A DNA stretch of 64,000 nt from Gibbula magus (taxonomy: Eukaryota > Mollusca > Gastropoda > Trochida > Trochidae), in the NCBI GenBank assembly GCA_936450465.1, contig OW388290.1, positions 29,129,457 through 29,193,456 on the forward strand, in the 5' to 3' direction. Both the position numbers and the translations under genes were made by a program. The notes under the pieces are model-generated. The model had not been told where the DNA came from, ran no database searches, and saw nothing but the letters and a program-made list of their open reading frames with translations. Positions 52,380 through 64,000 of this stretch are shown piece after piece (position 1 is the stretch's first letter; the number at the start of each line of letters is the position of its first letter).

Positions 52380-55300
52380 CAAATGATCCCCATGCCCTGT
52401 CTGTAGCACTGTAAATAAGTAATTTAAGGACACTGGTCTCATTAGTTTGTTTTCACAGTACAGTTTGAGTGACTTGGCTAAGGGGGTCAGTACGTAATTT
52501 GGCTCGGGAGGGGGAGTGGGGAATTCCTTTTTGCTTCTATGAGGTATATTCTGAGCTGTTTATTTAACACATTCAGGCATTTCAAATTTTTTTTACAATT
52601 TACCCCTATTTATCACCAATTGGCTAAATACATATACATGCACAGGGTACTTTCAACTGTTTTTCTTTCTGTTTACAGTTTCCCTGGACTGCTGATATAA
52701 GGTCTTCACTGGTTTCTTGAGAAAACCTAAAAAGAACATTACATTCGTATGTATTTTTTTAAAAATAATTTTATTTCTTTTTCAGATACACAGACATATA
52801 TATGATGTTACATTCATAGTACAAACGTTTTCAATAGAAGTACAAACACATATTGGTACAGAACAACTGCAAAACAAAAATACAGGAATTCACTTAAAGT
52901 TCTCTCGTTTCTTTTTTAAACCTGGCATTTAACATTCAAGAAGTTGCAGTGAGTTTTAAATAAAAAATGGTAAATAGATTATGGCATACGGACCAGAATT
53001 TAGTGAATTTCAAATAATTGCATTCTGAGTAACATACGAGTTTGTCAATTTCGAAGGCATGTTTTAAATCTTGTTTTATTGTATGAAGTTGCGGTAAAGA
53101 TCCATTTAATTTGGATATGTATATATTATACTTGACTGTTGTTATAATAAGGTTGAGAATCATATTTCGTCTTTCAGGATATCCGAGACATATATTGCGT
53201 TTTGAAAGGTTCAATTTGGAATCTGTTTTTTGCTCTATTTGTATGTATTATTCCAGTGTAAGAAATAAAGTTTCTCAAAATTTGTTTATTCATCCACTAA
53301 CAAAGATTTCTTATCTTTGATGTGATGGATCAACTTGCTAGAGTAATTCCTTGTATCATTTAAGCCTGGAGTGACTCTAACATAGTATGTTCAACATATT
53401 TTCAGCTATTCAATGCGAGAAAACAAAAGGAGCAGGGCCTATATGTAAAAGCAGAAGTGCAAGAGGAAAGCACTGCTTGAAACATGTGGTTAGTTTTGTC
53501 TATACAATGGAAGTTCTTCATTATCTCATTAGGCCTTTTGTGAAAGGTGGTTAAATTATGCAAATCTTCTTAGAATATAAAAGTCCAGAATTATTAAATT
53601 TTGTGCAGATGTTTATCTTGACCAATGTTGACTCAAAAACTATATGACTTAAAATGTAAGTTATCAATCTTGTGTTGGCGGGGTTACATCTCCAAATTGT
53701 TTTCGTCATCCAACTACATGATTGACTATATTGATTAATGTTGTCTGAAAGGGGTCAAACTACAAACTGGACTGTGTGAGATCAGCTGTGCTCACTGTTG
53801 CCCTGTTTCTTGAAAATGTTAAACTTCAATGCGGTGGTTATTGTTTATCCTCGCCGCTAATGGCTGCAATATTCACAAAATAAATATAATTTCAACCATA
53901 ATCCCTAGATGTGCCTATTATGGGTTATCTCTACATAAGATTTTATGACGTGAACAGAGAATCTATGAGGGAGTTATTTTGTCTGGAGCATTTCCCCAAA
54001 TAAAGATATTAGCTTTATGATAAATTATTCACATGTCAACCATGATACCTAGATCTGAATTACATACTTGTTTGGCCAAATAAAATAAAAAAATTTGTTT
54101 CTGGTTTCCGTCCTCGTCAGTTTCAAACAAAAGAAAGGGGCAGATAAATCTAATTCTTTAGCCTCAATCATTGGACATTGAAAATGTTGAGATGGAGTGT
54201 AAGAGTGTAAGATTATTGACCATTTGGAAAAGTAACACATATTTAAGCGGGATTGTGCTTTATTTATATAAATAATTGTGTAAAAAAAAAATGTTTTAAA
54301 CCGGTGAGAAGTTTGTATAAAATGGAATTTATCTCTTCATTCGAAAAAAAAAATGTGGTAAATAAATATTAATTAAAATGCGTCATCGCATTGTTTTTTC
54401 TTTTTTGGGCCTTACAGATATTGCACTCAAATTATGAGAGCAATATCTGTAGAACTGTCATATTGTCATAAGTATATCTCTCAAACTTAAAATTGCAGTG
54501 GTGTGTTCTTACAAAGGACTATACATTGATGGGCCTTTAACTGTTTTGAAGCTTTTTCCTTTTACCAATGTTGAAAGAGGGGGTAAAATGAGTGAACTGT
54601 GATCCGATGACTAATTCTCTTGTTGACGAATACAAAGTAAAGGCAGTCTTTTTTATATTTATTTTGAAAATTTATGTTTGTTAATCAGTAACTTCATTTA
54701 TATTAGAGTGTTACTACTGCCTATAAAATAATACTTACAAGATTTCCAATATTTTGTGTTTTAGTGTCGGGGCCAAAGTGTAGACAAAACAACCAGTGAT
54801 TGAAGGTATTGATGAAGGCTGTGACTCCTGTCTGGATACAACAATGGACCCTGAATTTGTACAACCTCTGTATTTGTTTTACACATGATGTTTTATCACT
54901 AGCATTGGAATGCTACAGAGTATTAATATCTTCTTCAACTTGCTTTATCAGCACTTGTATGGGATTTTGACCCTTAAAAGTAACAAATATTGATAATACG
55001 GATGTATGGATAGCTGACTTCTTTATTGCAATGAATGTGACTCTACTGTGTAGATACTAACACTGTTATCGAGCAGTTGCAAGTGTTAGTACCTACACCA
55101 AAACATCTACATCTACATCAAAAAAGATACATCGAAAAGCAATCCACATTGAAAATCCCTCATCAATGATAATAACATGTAACAAAATGTATTCAATTTT
55201 AAGGGATTATTTTGGACTCTATTGAAAGCTTTCTAAGTGCAGAAATTGTACTAATTTTGACTTCATACTAAAGATCATCAGATTAAATGTATTTTGTCCT

Positions 55301-56640
55301 ATCACTTTATCCCAACTTTAAAGGATACAAGTAGATAAAAAAAAAAAGACAATTCAAACCTTTAAATATACTTTTTACAACATCTGAGAAAAGTTTTTCA
55401 GGTATAGTTTTTAAAAAATGCTGTTATTGCCAGCTGCTGCTCCATTATCAGTGGTCATTTCTTCCTGATTTAGTGCATTCTCAATGTTCAAGTTCTGGAA
55501 TTTGTGATGTTGACAGTCTCACTTTTTAAATCTTCACTTCATAAATTACACGGTCATAACAAGTCATAACAAACAAATCAGGTTTATTATTGCATCAATA
55601 GGAATCTATAAATAGCCTTTTATGCCTCAATATATCCAAATAATTTGCCTTAAGTACACTTGTTGGCAATATTGATTCCTTGAAAATTTTTGACAAAAAC
55701 TGCATTGTCAATAATGACATTTTTTTTAAAATTACTTTTTAAATCAAGAATTTTATTGATAACTAAAAATACTTAAATGTTTCTTTATACAATTACTTGA
55801 CCTTCTTACTACAATAGTAGAGTGTATCATCTGACTAGATCTACTAGATTCTTTTTCATCATAAACTTTTCTTTTTTTCTGTAAACATTGTTTAATGCTA
55901 CCTGTTACAGTATGTTTTGGAAACTGAATGTAAAAAGAATCCATTTCAAGTGATTCATTTGTAAACCTTCCAATGAAATGATACTATAATTATCTTTTAG
56001 CTGTCATCTGGTTTATCTCAGTGTATGTTTTCTGAGCTTTGATTGCTACCGGTATATTTTGAATGTTTTATGCTCTGCACTTGTAGTAATCTATATTGTC
56101 TCAAGCTGTGTCTTATTGTTATCAAATTGTTGAAATAACACCAAAGCTCTTAATCTTTTCTGATCCTATGAATTGAAGGGGTAAGGAAAATATGTGATTG
56201 TTTGATAGTTTGATGTTCAGGCAAAATACTTGTAGATGTGTATTTAATGCATGTTTTTAAAATAAACAAAACAATGTTCACTCTATTTTTAGCTGTATTC
56301 TTTGTTTGATGAATTAATATAGTTATGAAATGTATACATCAAATAGCATGACTTTGTTATAAAGTTATGCATAAAAAGCATGTATAATAAACTAGTGATC
56401 TTGATGTACCTGTTTTTGCTTCACTCAGAATAAAATGTATTTATGATGTGCTTTTTTTTTTATTTCACATTCTTTCATCGAAGTGATACATTTAGAGCAG
56501 GACTCTTGTTATAGTAAATGTATTGTCTACAAAAGTCTTAATTTCATTCATATCTTAATAATAGAGGGTATACTGCCCAAACAAAAAGATATATGCTCAG
56601 ATAACATTACGAAAGATGTTTATGTTTAAATTTTGCCATC
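52380..56640. other. No gene recognised
   Basis: Over 4 kb of AT-rich DNA. A 12-bp perfect hairpin 'tacagatattgc..gcaatatctgta' lies at 54413-54451. Frames at 52717-53320 and 54049-54240 overlap on opposite strands and lack domains. Confidence 0.5.
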
Positions 56641-56646
56641 AATGAG

Positions 56647-56686
56647 GGCAGCTTCATCAGACCTGGTCAACTCTAATGAAGCTGCC
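56647..56686. repeat. Short hairpin 'ggcagcttcat / atgaagctgcc'
   Basis: 11-bp perfect arms with an 18-bp loop. Just upstream of the inverted-arm structure; relation unknown. Confidence 0.6.
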
Positions 56687-56819
56687 TTCATGGGTGACAA
56701 AACGTTATGTGGACATCTTTCTGTAATGTCAGTAAAGTCTTTTATTTCTGTACTAATTATCACCAGTCCCTCATTTAGCAGGGGATACAGCATTTGGCAA
56801 GGTATTTCTCTACAGCCGA

Positions 56820-57250
56820 AATGGAGTAGTTGAATTACTCTTCACAGGATTCTTTTCATATTTTGCATATTTGTTCACCATAGTGAGAGTAATGTTCCTA
56901 CAGAGTTTTGTGACCTTGAGCTTCATTTCAAGGTCACAATGAGCCATTATACCCTTGTCAGCTGGATGTTCCAAATTGAATGGATTCTTACAAATAACTA
57001 CGCCTAGAGAAGATAAAGGGTTGGTTGGATTTTGGTCACAGCAGAACTTTTAATTTTTCTTTATGTGAACTTGCATGTTAACGCTTGTCAGCGGGATATC
57101 TCAATAGTTGTTCACTGGAATCTCATTATCTTACACCAATGTCCTACTTGGGAAGATTCACTAGTCTATTTTGGTGACCTTGACATTATTTTTTAATTTC
57201 GAAGTATTAAGTTGTGGCAGGGGATCATGTCCCTCTGGTCACAACTGCTT
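56820..57250. repeat. Left inverted arm flanking the 60-bp satellite
   Basis: Reverse-complement match to 60310-60930: 'ttcaccatagtgagagtaat' against 'attactctcactatggtgaa', 'gttttgtgaccttga', 'ttggtgaccttgacatta' against 'taatgtcaaggtcaccaa', and 'gcaggggatcatgtc' against 'gacacgatcccctgc'. About 75-80% similar by eye. Confidence 0.8.
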
Positions 57251-57664
57251 GTGACTTGTTAGTGGTACCATCCGGTATCCTTTAGTGGATCCCAATTGCC
57301 AGTCCAGACCATACATCGCCAGCCTCACTGTAGATATGAGACATTTAATGTGATAATCATATCTTGAGGAATGTTGATTACAGAAACACTAGTTTGTATT
57401 GAATAAAATTATTTAACGTATTTTGAACACATATATTTTATTTAGTGCTGGGTAGAATAAACCAAACGTCCAGCATATCCGGATGTTACTGAAATCAACA
57501 AGTACAACTGTGTGCATACCTAGCGTCAGTAAGGCCGCGTTTTATATACCCTTGTCTTGACATTTTCCAGGGAACTAAAAGCTCAAGAATACCAAGTTTG
57601 ATAGTGATTTATGACTCGCACAAGTTAAAAGGCCTTGTGTCATAGTTTTCCTAGCCTTTTCTGA

Positions 57665-59800
57665 ATAACCCTACCCCTAGTTTCAGAAAGGCCAAATATC
57701 ACATTGATCGCCGACTTTTGCTACATAAACCCTAACCCAGCTTCAGAAAGGCCACATTTCCTAATGAGGCCGATTTTTAGTAGATTAACCTTAATCCTGA
57801 GTCCAGAAAGACCCTTATTTCATAATGATGGCCGACTTCATCTAGATAAACCCTAACCCCAGCTTCAGAAAGGCCAAATTTCACATTGATGGTCGACTAT
57901 TGCTAGATATACCCTAACCCTAGCTTCAGAAAGACCACATTTCACAATGATGGCCGACTTCATCTAGATAAACCTTAACCCAAGCTTCAGAAAGGCCACA
58001 TTTCACATTGATGGCCGACTAAAGCTAGATAAACCTTAACCCATGCTTCAGAAAGGCCACATTTCACATTGATGGCCGACTAAAGCTAGATATACCCTAA
58101 CCCCAGCTTCAGAAAGGCCAAATTTCACAATGCTGGCGGCTTTTGCTAGATAAACCCTAACCCAAGCTTCAGAAAGGCCAAATGTCACATTGATGGCCGA
58201 CTTTCGCTAGATATAATCTAACCCTAGCTTCAGAAAGACCACATTTCATTATGATGACCGACTTCATCTGAATAAACCCTAACCCCAGCTTCAGAAAGGC
58301 AAAATTTCACACTGATGGCGGCTTTTGCTAGATAAACCTTAACCCTAGCTTCAGAAAGACCACATTTCAAAATGATGACCGACTTCATCTAGATAAACCC
58401 TAATCCTAGCTTCAGAAAGACCACATTTCAAAATGATGACCGACTTCATCTAAATAAACCCTAACCCCAGCTTCAGAAAGGCCAAATGTCACATTGATGG
58501 CCGACTAAAGCTAGATTAACCCTAACCCTAGCTTCAGAAAGGTAAAAATTCACATTGATGGCGGCTTTTGCTAGATAAAGCCTAACCCTAGCTTCAGAAA
58601 GGCCACATTACATAATGATGGCCGACTTCATCTAGATAAACCCTAACCCTAGCTTCAGAAAGGCCACATTACATAATGATGGCCGACTTCATCTAGATAA
58701 ACCCTAACCCTAGCTTTAGAAAGACCACATTTCATAATGATGGCCGACTTCATCTAGATAAACCCTAACCCCAGCTTCAGAAAGGCCAAATTTCACATTG
58801 ATGGCCGACTTTTGCTAGATATACCCTAACCCTAGCTTCAGAAAGGCCACATTATATAATGATGGCCGACTTTTGCTAGATATACCCTAACCCTAGCTTT
58901 AGAAAGGCCACATTACATAATGATGGCCGACTTCATCTAGATAAACCCTAACCCTAGCTTTAGAAAGACCACATTTCATAATGAAGGCCGACTTCATCTA
59001 GATAAACCCTAATCCTAGCTTCAGAAAGACCACATTTCATAATGATGACCGACTTCATCTAAATAAACCCTAACCCCAGCTTCAGAAAGGCCAAATGTCA
59101 CATTGATGGCCGACTAAAGCTAGATAAACCCTAACCCCAGCTTCAGAAAGGCAAAATTTCACATTGATGGCGGCTTTTGCTAGATAAAGCCTAACCCTAG
59201 CTTCAGAAAGGCCACAATACATAATGATGGCCGACTTTGGCAAGATATACCCTAACCCCAGCTTTAGAAAGGCCACATTACATAATGATGGCCGACTAAA
59301 GCTAGATAAACCCTAACCCTAGCTTCAGAAAGGCAAAATGTTAACATTGATGGCGGCTTTTGCTAGATAAACCCTAACCCTAGCTTCAGAAAGCCCACAT
59401 TACATAATGATGGCCGACTTTTGCTAGATATACCCTAACCCTAGCTTAAGAAAGGCCACATTACATAATGATGGCCGACTTCATCTAGATAAACCCTAAC
59501 CCCAGCTTCAGAAAAGCCACATTACATAATGATGGCCGACTTCATCTAGATAAACCCTAACCCCAGCTTCAGAAAGACCACATTTCATAATGATGGCCGA
59601 CTTCATCTAGATAAACCAACCCCAGCTTCAGAAAGGCCACATTACATAATGATGGCCGACTTCATCTAGATAAACCCTAACCTAAGCTTCAGAAAGGCCA
59701 AATTTCACATTGATGACCGACCTTATCTAGATAAACCCTAACCCCAGCTTCAGAAAGGCCCAATTTCACATTGATGGCGGCTTTTGCAAGATAAGCGCAA
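57665..59800. repeat. ~60-bp satellite, about 35 units, with CCCTAACCC in most units
   Basis: Unit roughly 'ctagataaaccctaacccc' + 'agcttcagaaaggccacatt' + 'tcataatgatggccgacttc'. 'cttcagaaag' recurs every 60-62 bp. Two alternating variants ('cttcatcta' versus 'tttgctaga' or 'taaagctaga') and 'ggcggctttt' units suggest higher-order structure. Open frames across it are repeat artefacts. Confidence 0.95.
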
Positions 59801-60130
59801 ACCCCAGCTTCTGCTTACAGAAATATTGACCTTCCCTCGCCTTGCTCCTGCCTATCACCGTCTGGAGCTACTGTTGCCTCAATGCCTGGATGGTTTATTT
59901 TCAAGTACATGTACTAGTATGTCTATGTTTATTCTACAAAGACAACCTTTGCCTTTCATGGATGTTTGTTTTAAATATATTGTCAATGCATTTCATTGGC
60001 CTGCACAAACACTTATCAAGGTCACAACGCACGTTTTTGATATATTTGGAAAATCATGTGGTGTAATTTTGTCAAATTTTGAATGCAGCCAATTCGCTGC
60101 ATCTGTCTAGAATCAGGTTCAGGATTGTTT

Positions 60131-60300
60131 ATTTCTATAGCTCTTTAGACCTGAAAAGGGCCAGATATGCTTATGGCATAGACCATCACCCTGCCACAAT
60201 TGACATTTTCAACTTCTTCTCAACTGCTTCAGTCCCAAAGCTGTAAATTTTGTTGAGAGGTACTTTGCACCTAGGGGATCAAAGTTTGTGATTTTGGTCT
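60131..60300. repeat. Tandem-core element head fragment
   Basis: 'agctctttagacctgaaaag' plus 'ggccagatatgcttatggca' resembles the opening hairpin of the 26939 element, followed by a unit fragment like that at 51360-51430. Confidence 0.55.
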
Positions 60301-60309
60301 ATGAAGCAG

Positions 60310-60930
60310 TTGTCACTAAGATGACACGATCCCCTGCCGCAAATAGATACTTCAAAATAATGTCAAGGTCACCAAAATCGACTGGGCCCTAATATTTCCT
60401 TAAAGAATATTGGTGTAAGATAATGATATGAATCCAAAGACCAGTTCTTGAGATATCCTGCTGACAAGCTCAACAAGCAAGATCAAATGCCAACAAATTC
60501 AAAGATCCGATGTGACATTGAAAATAATGTTAAGGTCACAACAATCTGATGAGCTCTTTGTCCTTCCTAGTAGAAGCTATGTCCCATATATCAAGATAAT
60601 CCAGTAAACGGTACTGGAGATATCTTGCTTAACATGCAAGTTGACATGCTGAAAAATACAAACTTCCGCTGTGACCTTGAGAATAATGTCAAGGTCCCCT
60701 AAATGTAATCAGCCCTTTGTCTTCCCTAGGAAATGCTATGTGTAAGACATAATGAGAATCCAGTCAATAGGAGATATTCCGCTGACAAGGGTAACATGAC
60801 AAAGTCTCGCTTTGACCTTGAAAAGACGGTCAAGGTCACAAAACTCTGTAGGAACATTACTCTCACTATGGTGAACCTACATGCAAAATATCAAAAAATC
60901 GAGTGAACAGTACTTGAGTTATTCCATTTT
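60310..60930. repeat. Right inverted arm flanking the 60-bp satellite
   Basis: Partner of 56820-57250, with an extra ~250 bp in the middle (60480-60780) made of further 'gtgaccttgaxaataatgtcaaggtc' units. Similar words occur in the 20156 element. Confidence 0.8.
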
Positions 60931-60939
60931 ACAGATTCT

Positions 60940-62790
60940 AGCCTATGACATAGTCAGTGTATGGATTGTTTCAAAGTCCGATAAACTACCGAGATTTCCC
61001 TACATGATGAGGCAAACAATGTCAAGGATCATATATGTACTTTATTCAAGGATATGTTTTCAAATACATATGGTATAAAAATGCAAATAGTTTTAACTTG
61101 ATACATGATACAAGAAATGATACATATAACTCACACGGAAAAAACAAATGTGACATGTCGCTTACAATGATTGCCAATATGAAATCTTATCAGTGTGGTC
61201 ATGGTGACAGTGTGCAGGGTATTGAGTTTGAAAGCAAAACACCAATTTCTCAAACAGTTTCGGTACATGTCCATGAAACTTTGCCCCAAAATTTTCATTT
61301 TTATGAAAGCCATACAAGGTTTGTTTTGTAGAACACACTGCAACATTAATGTTTATATTGCGAATAAAAAATTGCTATGAATATATGAAGGAAAAAAGAT
61401 TTCTTTATTTTTACTCATCAAAATTGAGTTTTATATAGTATAAACTCCCTGATCCTCTTTATGTGATGTGTCCCTTTAAGTGTATTTGGATTGATTTTGC
61501 GACAAAATTTCACAACATGCATTATGTATTTTGGAGTAATGGCTTATCAGAACACTAACTGAAAGTGCTTAAATTCACCATAACGCTTAAGGCAATGACA
61601 TTACTGTCACTTATATTCACAGTAAATATTAATTTTGTTTGTTATTCTAATTACAGATATACGTAAATTTAGTTTTGAATTAAAATGTTGTTGTATAATT
61701 GATAAATAGAATTTCTATGCACTCTTCCATTGTATTGAATAATACTTACACAATAGGCGATCAAATTTACACTTGAAGCGACCAAACTTGCAGTGACATC
61801 GAGTTTTTATGTTTGAAGAAGTAATTTTAAAAATTGGCAAAGTGATGACATGTTTGGTGACTACTATAATCATTTTATTAATGTTTGTTTATTCAACTGT
61901 GCACATCATTATACAGTATTAGCGATAACAAAAATATATGGATCAGTGAAAAATCTAAATGAATATGCCAAATTAAAACAATGATAAAATGTCAGTGCTT
62001 AATTTAACTTTGTTTCTCCTAAAAGTGTTATTAATTTTCAAAATATGATTAGCTATATATCCCCTTATTTGATTAAAATATATCTAAAAGAATTCTGATT
62101 TTATTCATTGAAAGTGTGCACTTAATCTAAGTCGACCAAATCGATCAAAACAATAGTGTAATTTTCCGACACCAGTATTAAAGGGCGATAAGTCTTTAAA
62201 TAATTTGATGACCAACAAGCATTCTTTCATTTTGGGATTTAAGACATAATACATTGCTTTTTTTAAAAAAAGTTACGAATTCTGAAATTAACAAGCAAAA
62301 AAGTGAGCATGGCTCACTAATACCCCAGACTGTTAAAGTTTGACATTTTTATTTACTTAAAGAGAGAGGTGTCTGCACATAAAATATAAAATAGTAAAAT
62401 CAACAAGAACACAGAATTAGCTTTTTATGAAAGTTACATGAAAAAGAAAATGATAAAGTCAACAAATCACAACACAGAAGTAGCTTCATTCATTCTAGCT
62501 CCGAATATGACAAAGTAAAAAAATATAAAAATTCACCAAAAATTTAAAAATTCACCAATTCGGTATACATTTGGCAATGCACCTCTCCTAGTAGTGAAGA
62601 AGACATGTACCAAATTTGAAAAGGATGAGAAGGATAGTGTTTCTGTAATCGATCGGACACAAATTGTCTTGACAGATGGACGGACGGAATCATTGGTATT
62701 ACTATATACCCCCGACCATTTTTCGTCCCATCTCTCTGTAGAAGAATTCTCTTTTAAATCATTCAGTGACACTCTTTGAATTGAAAGACT
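60940..62790. other. No gene recognised
   Basis: AT-rich. Overlapping frames around 61035-61380 on both strands have no recognisable domain. 62530-62790 includes 'acagatggacggacgg', a trace of the (gtcc)n head of tandem-core elements. Confidence 0.45.
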
Positions 62791-62799
62791 CTGGCTTGT

Positions 62800-63060
62800 A
62801 GTTGCAGGGTCACCAAATCTACAATTTAGAATTCCCCATTGGCCAAGGAGTCTGTACACAACATTTCAGTTTTCTAGAGCCTTTCATACAAAGAAGTTGT
62901 TGAAAATACGTTCTTAGGTCATGCATGACCCATGTGATACACATTTGGGGTCACAGTCACCAAATTACAATTCAGAATCCCAATAAGCCAAGGAGTCTGT
63001 ACACAACAATTGAGCTTTCCAGACTAAAGCTTTGTGTACTGGAGAAGAAGATGAAAATAC
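62800..63060. repeat. Fragments of the 145-bp core unit, reversed
   Basis: 'ccattggccaaggagtctg' and 'tgacccatgtgatacacatttggggtcac' are the reverse complement of the 26939-28172 unit; about two units. A further fragment, 'ccccattggccaaggagtct', lies at 63598-63670. No termini. Confidence 0.75.
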
Positions 63061-64000
63061 TTTTTAGGGTGTGATATTTGTGCCATCATCAATACAAAGG
63101 AGAGGTCCCCGCTAGCTGTCAGAATAACATTTTTCGTGTGAAACTTCCTAAGATTTGTAATATCATACAAACTTCACTCTTAAGCTTAAAATCTATCTCT
63201 ATCCTGAACTACTTTTTGCATGTTATGAAAAAGTCGACACTTTGATAATTTGAACAGTCATACTGGCTACCAACAAATTTCTACATTGTCCTTGCGTTTT
63301 TGTAATATTCTGGGTCAACGGAAGTTACATAAATAGCTTGGGATATCCCTTTTTGGTATTGACCAATCAGATGTCCGAAAACGGCATAAACTCACTGACT
63401 GTCAAAATTCCGGATGTACTCACTAAATGAGACAAGATAGTCATCAAAACATTTTCCCTGACGAATTGTCTCCAATTTATTTTAGATAAAGCTCATATGG
63501 AAAAATAGATGATACATATTTATTAATTTTCAAACATTTTTATTGTCAACATTGATTTGTGTCTTAAGCGTCCGAAAACCAATCACTCGAGGTTAATCCC
63601 CATTGGCCAAGGAGTCTGCACATAATAATTCAGCTCTCTAGAATCACTGGTTCTGGAGAAGCAGTCGAAAATGCCAAAAGTTTACTAACGGACAGACAGA
63701 TAAAAGGTATCACAATGAACAGTTAATCTCTGGTAAGTTGGTCAGTTTTACAGTGTTGGTCCAAGCTGAAATGTGAGAGGGTTAAATAGTAAATTTTTCA
63801 ACATCAAGTAAAAGGAAATGAGGAAAACTGGAGTCCTCTTTTGAACATGTGATTTTTTTTTAGATTGTCACTGTCAGTATTTTTTCAGTGTTTAGATATT
63901 GATCAGAAGTGTGTTTACTTATTTTATTAACATTCAGAAACGTTCTTATACAAATGTTTTATCAAAATAGCGGTTTAGTACCAAACTCACATATATACAT

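Noticed and set aside
59784..60110. 108-codon frame after the satellite
   Set aside because: Begins inside the last satellite unit and shows no domain; two overlapping frames of similar length exist.

Overview
The window is AT-rich, intron-rich metazoan DNA, most likely from a gastropod mollusc and possibly a vetigastropod of the abalone type. Two things suggest this. The proteins are animal orthologues with GT-AG introns. The repeat content is also typical: SINE ends reading 'cgttaaac..actcactcactcac', tandem-core elements carrying 'gtcaaggtcac', and modules rich in 'gtccgtccgtcc'. The organism call rests on recollection of such repeats and was not searched.

Layout. (1) 1-10.2 kb: the first three coding exons of a clan-2 cytochrome P450 lie on the minus strand (8661 to 1328). 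They sit between two ~1.0-1.1 kb arms of an inverted repeat. The 6.2 kb first intron holds a decayed pogo/Tigger-like transposase with a PHD-like tail, a gutted Tc1/mariner copy interrupted by a MITE, and smaller repeats. (2) 10.7-14.2 kb: a 3.5 kb terminal-inverted-repeat element contains a 5'-truncated non-LTR retrotransposon whose reverse transcriptase frame is open. (3) 16.7-28.6 kb, plus strand: a complete 12-exon gene for the huntingtin partner HAP40 (F8A), 316 aa by my exon model, with many repeats in its introns. (4) 33.8-41.0 kb, minus strand: a complete 7-exon MBOAT7 (lysophosphatidylinositol acyltransferase), 462 aa, convergent with HAP40. (5) 46.2-47.0 kb, minus strand: the last two exons of an enoyl-CoA isomerase/hydratase-family gene. 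(6) 47-64 kb: no gene recognised. This part holds MITEs, a ~60-bp satellite of about 35 units (57.7-59.8 kb) between inverted arms, and scattered fragments of the tandem-core families.

The most unusual feature is a pair of minisatellites grown from exon edges of the two convergent genes. The end of HAP40's last exon, stop codon included, is repeated 18 times (~65 bp). The 3' splice acceptor plus the start of MBOAT7 exon 4 is repeated ten times (54 bp). Also notable are a TTAA-flanked element carrying an 88-codon ORF with a SAM-like look, the P450 exons inside a long inverted repeat, and several families of elements built as a terminal palindrome, a short GC-rich repeat and a long tandem core.

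The recognised genes have unrelated jobs (endosome/huntingtin complex, phosphoinositide remodelling, fatty-acid oxidation, oxidative metabolism) and I see no functional cluster. All exon models come from reading splice signals and frame by eye. Family assignments use remembered vertebrate sequences, not searches.
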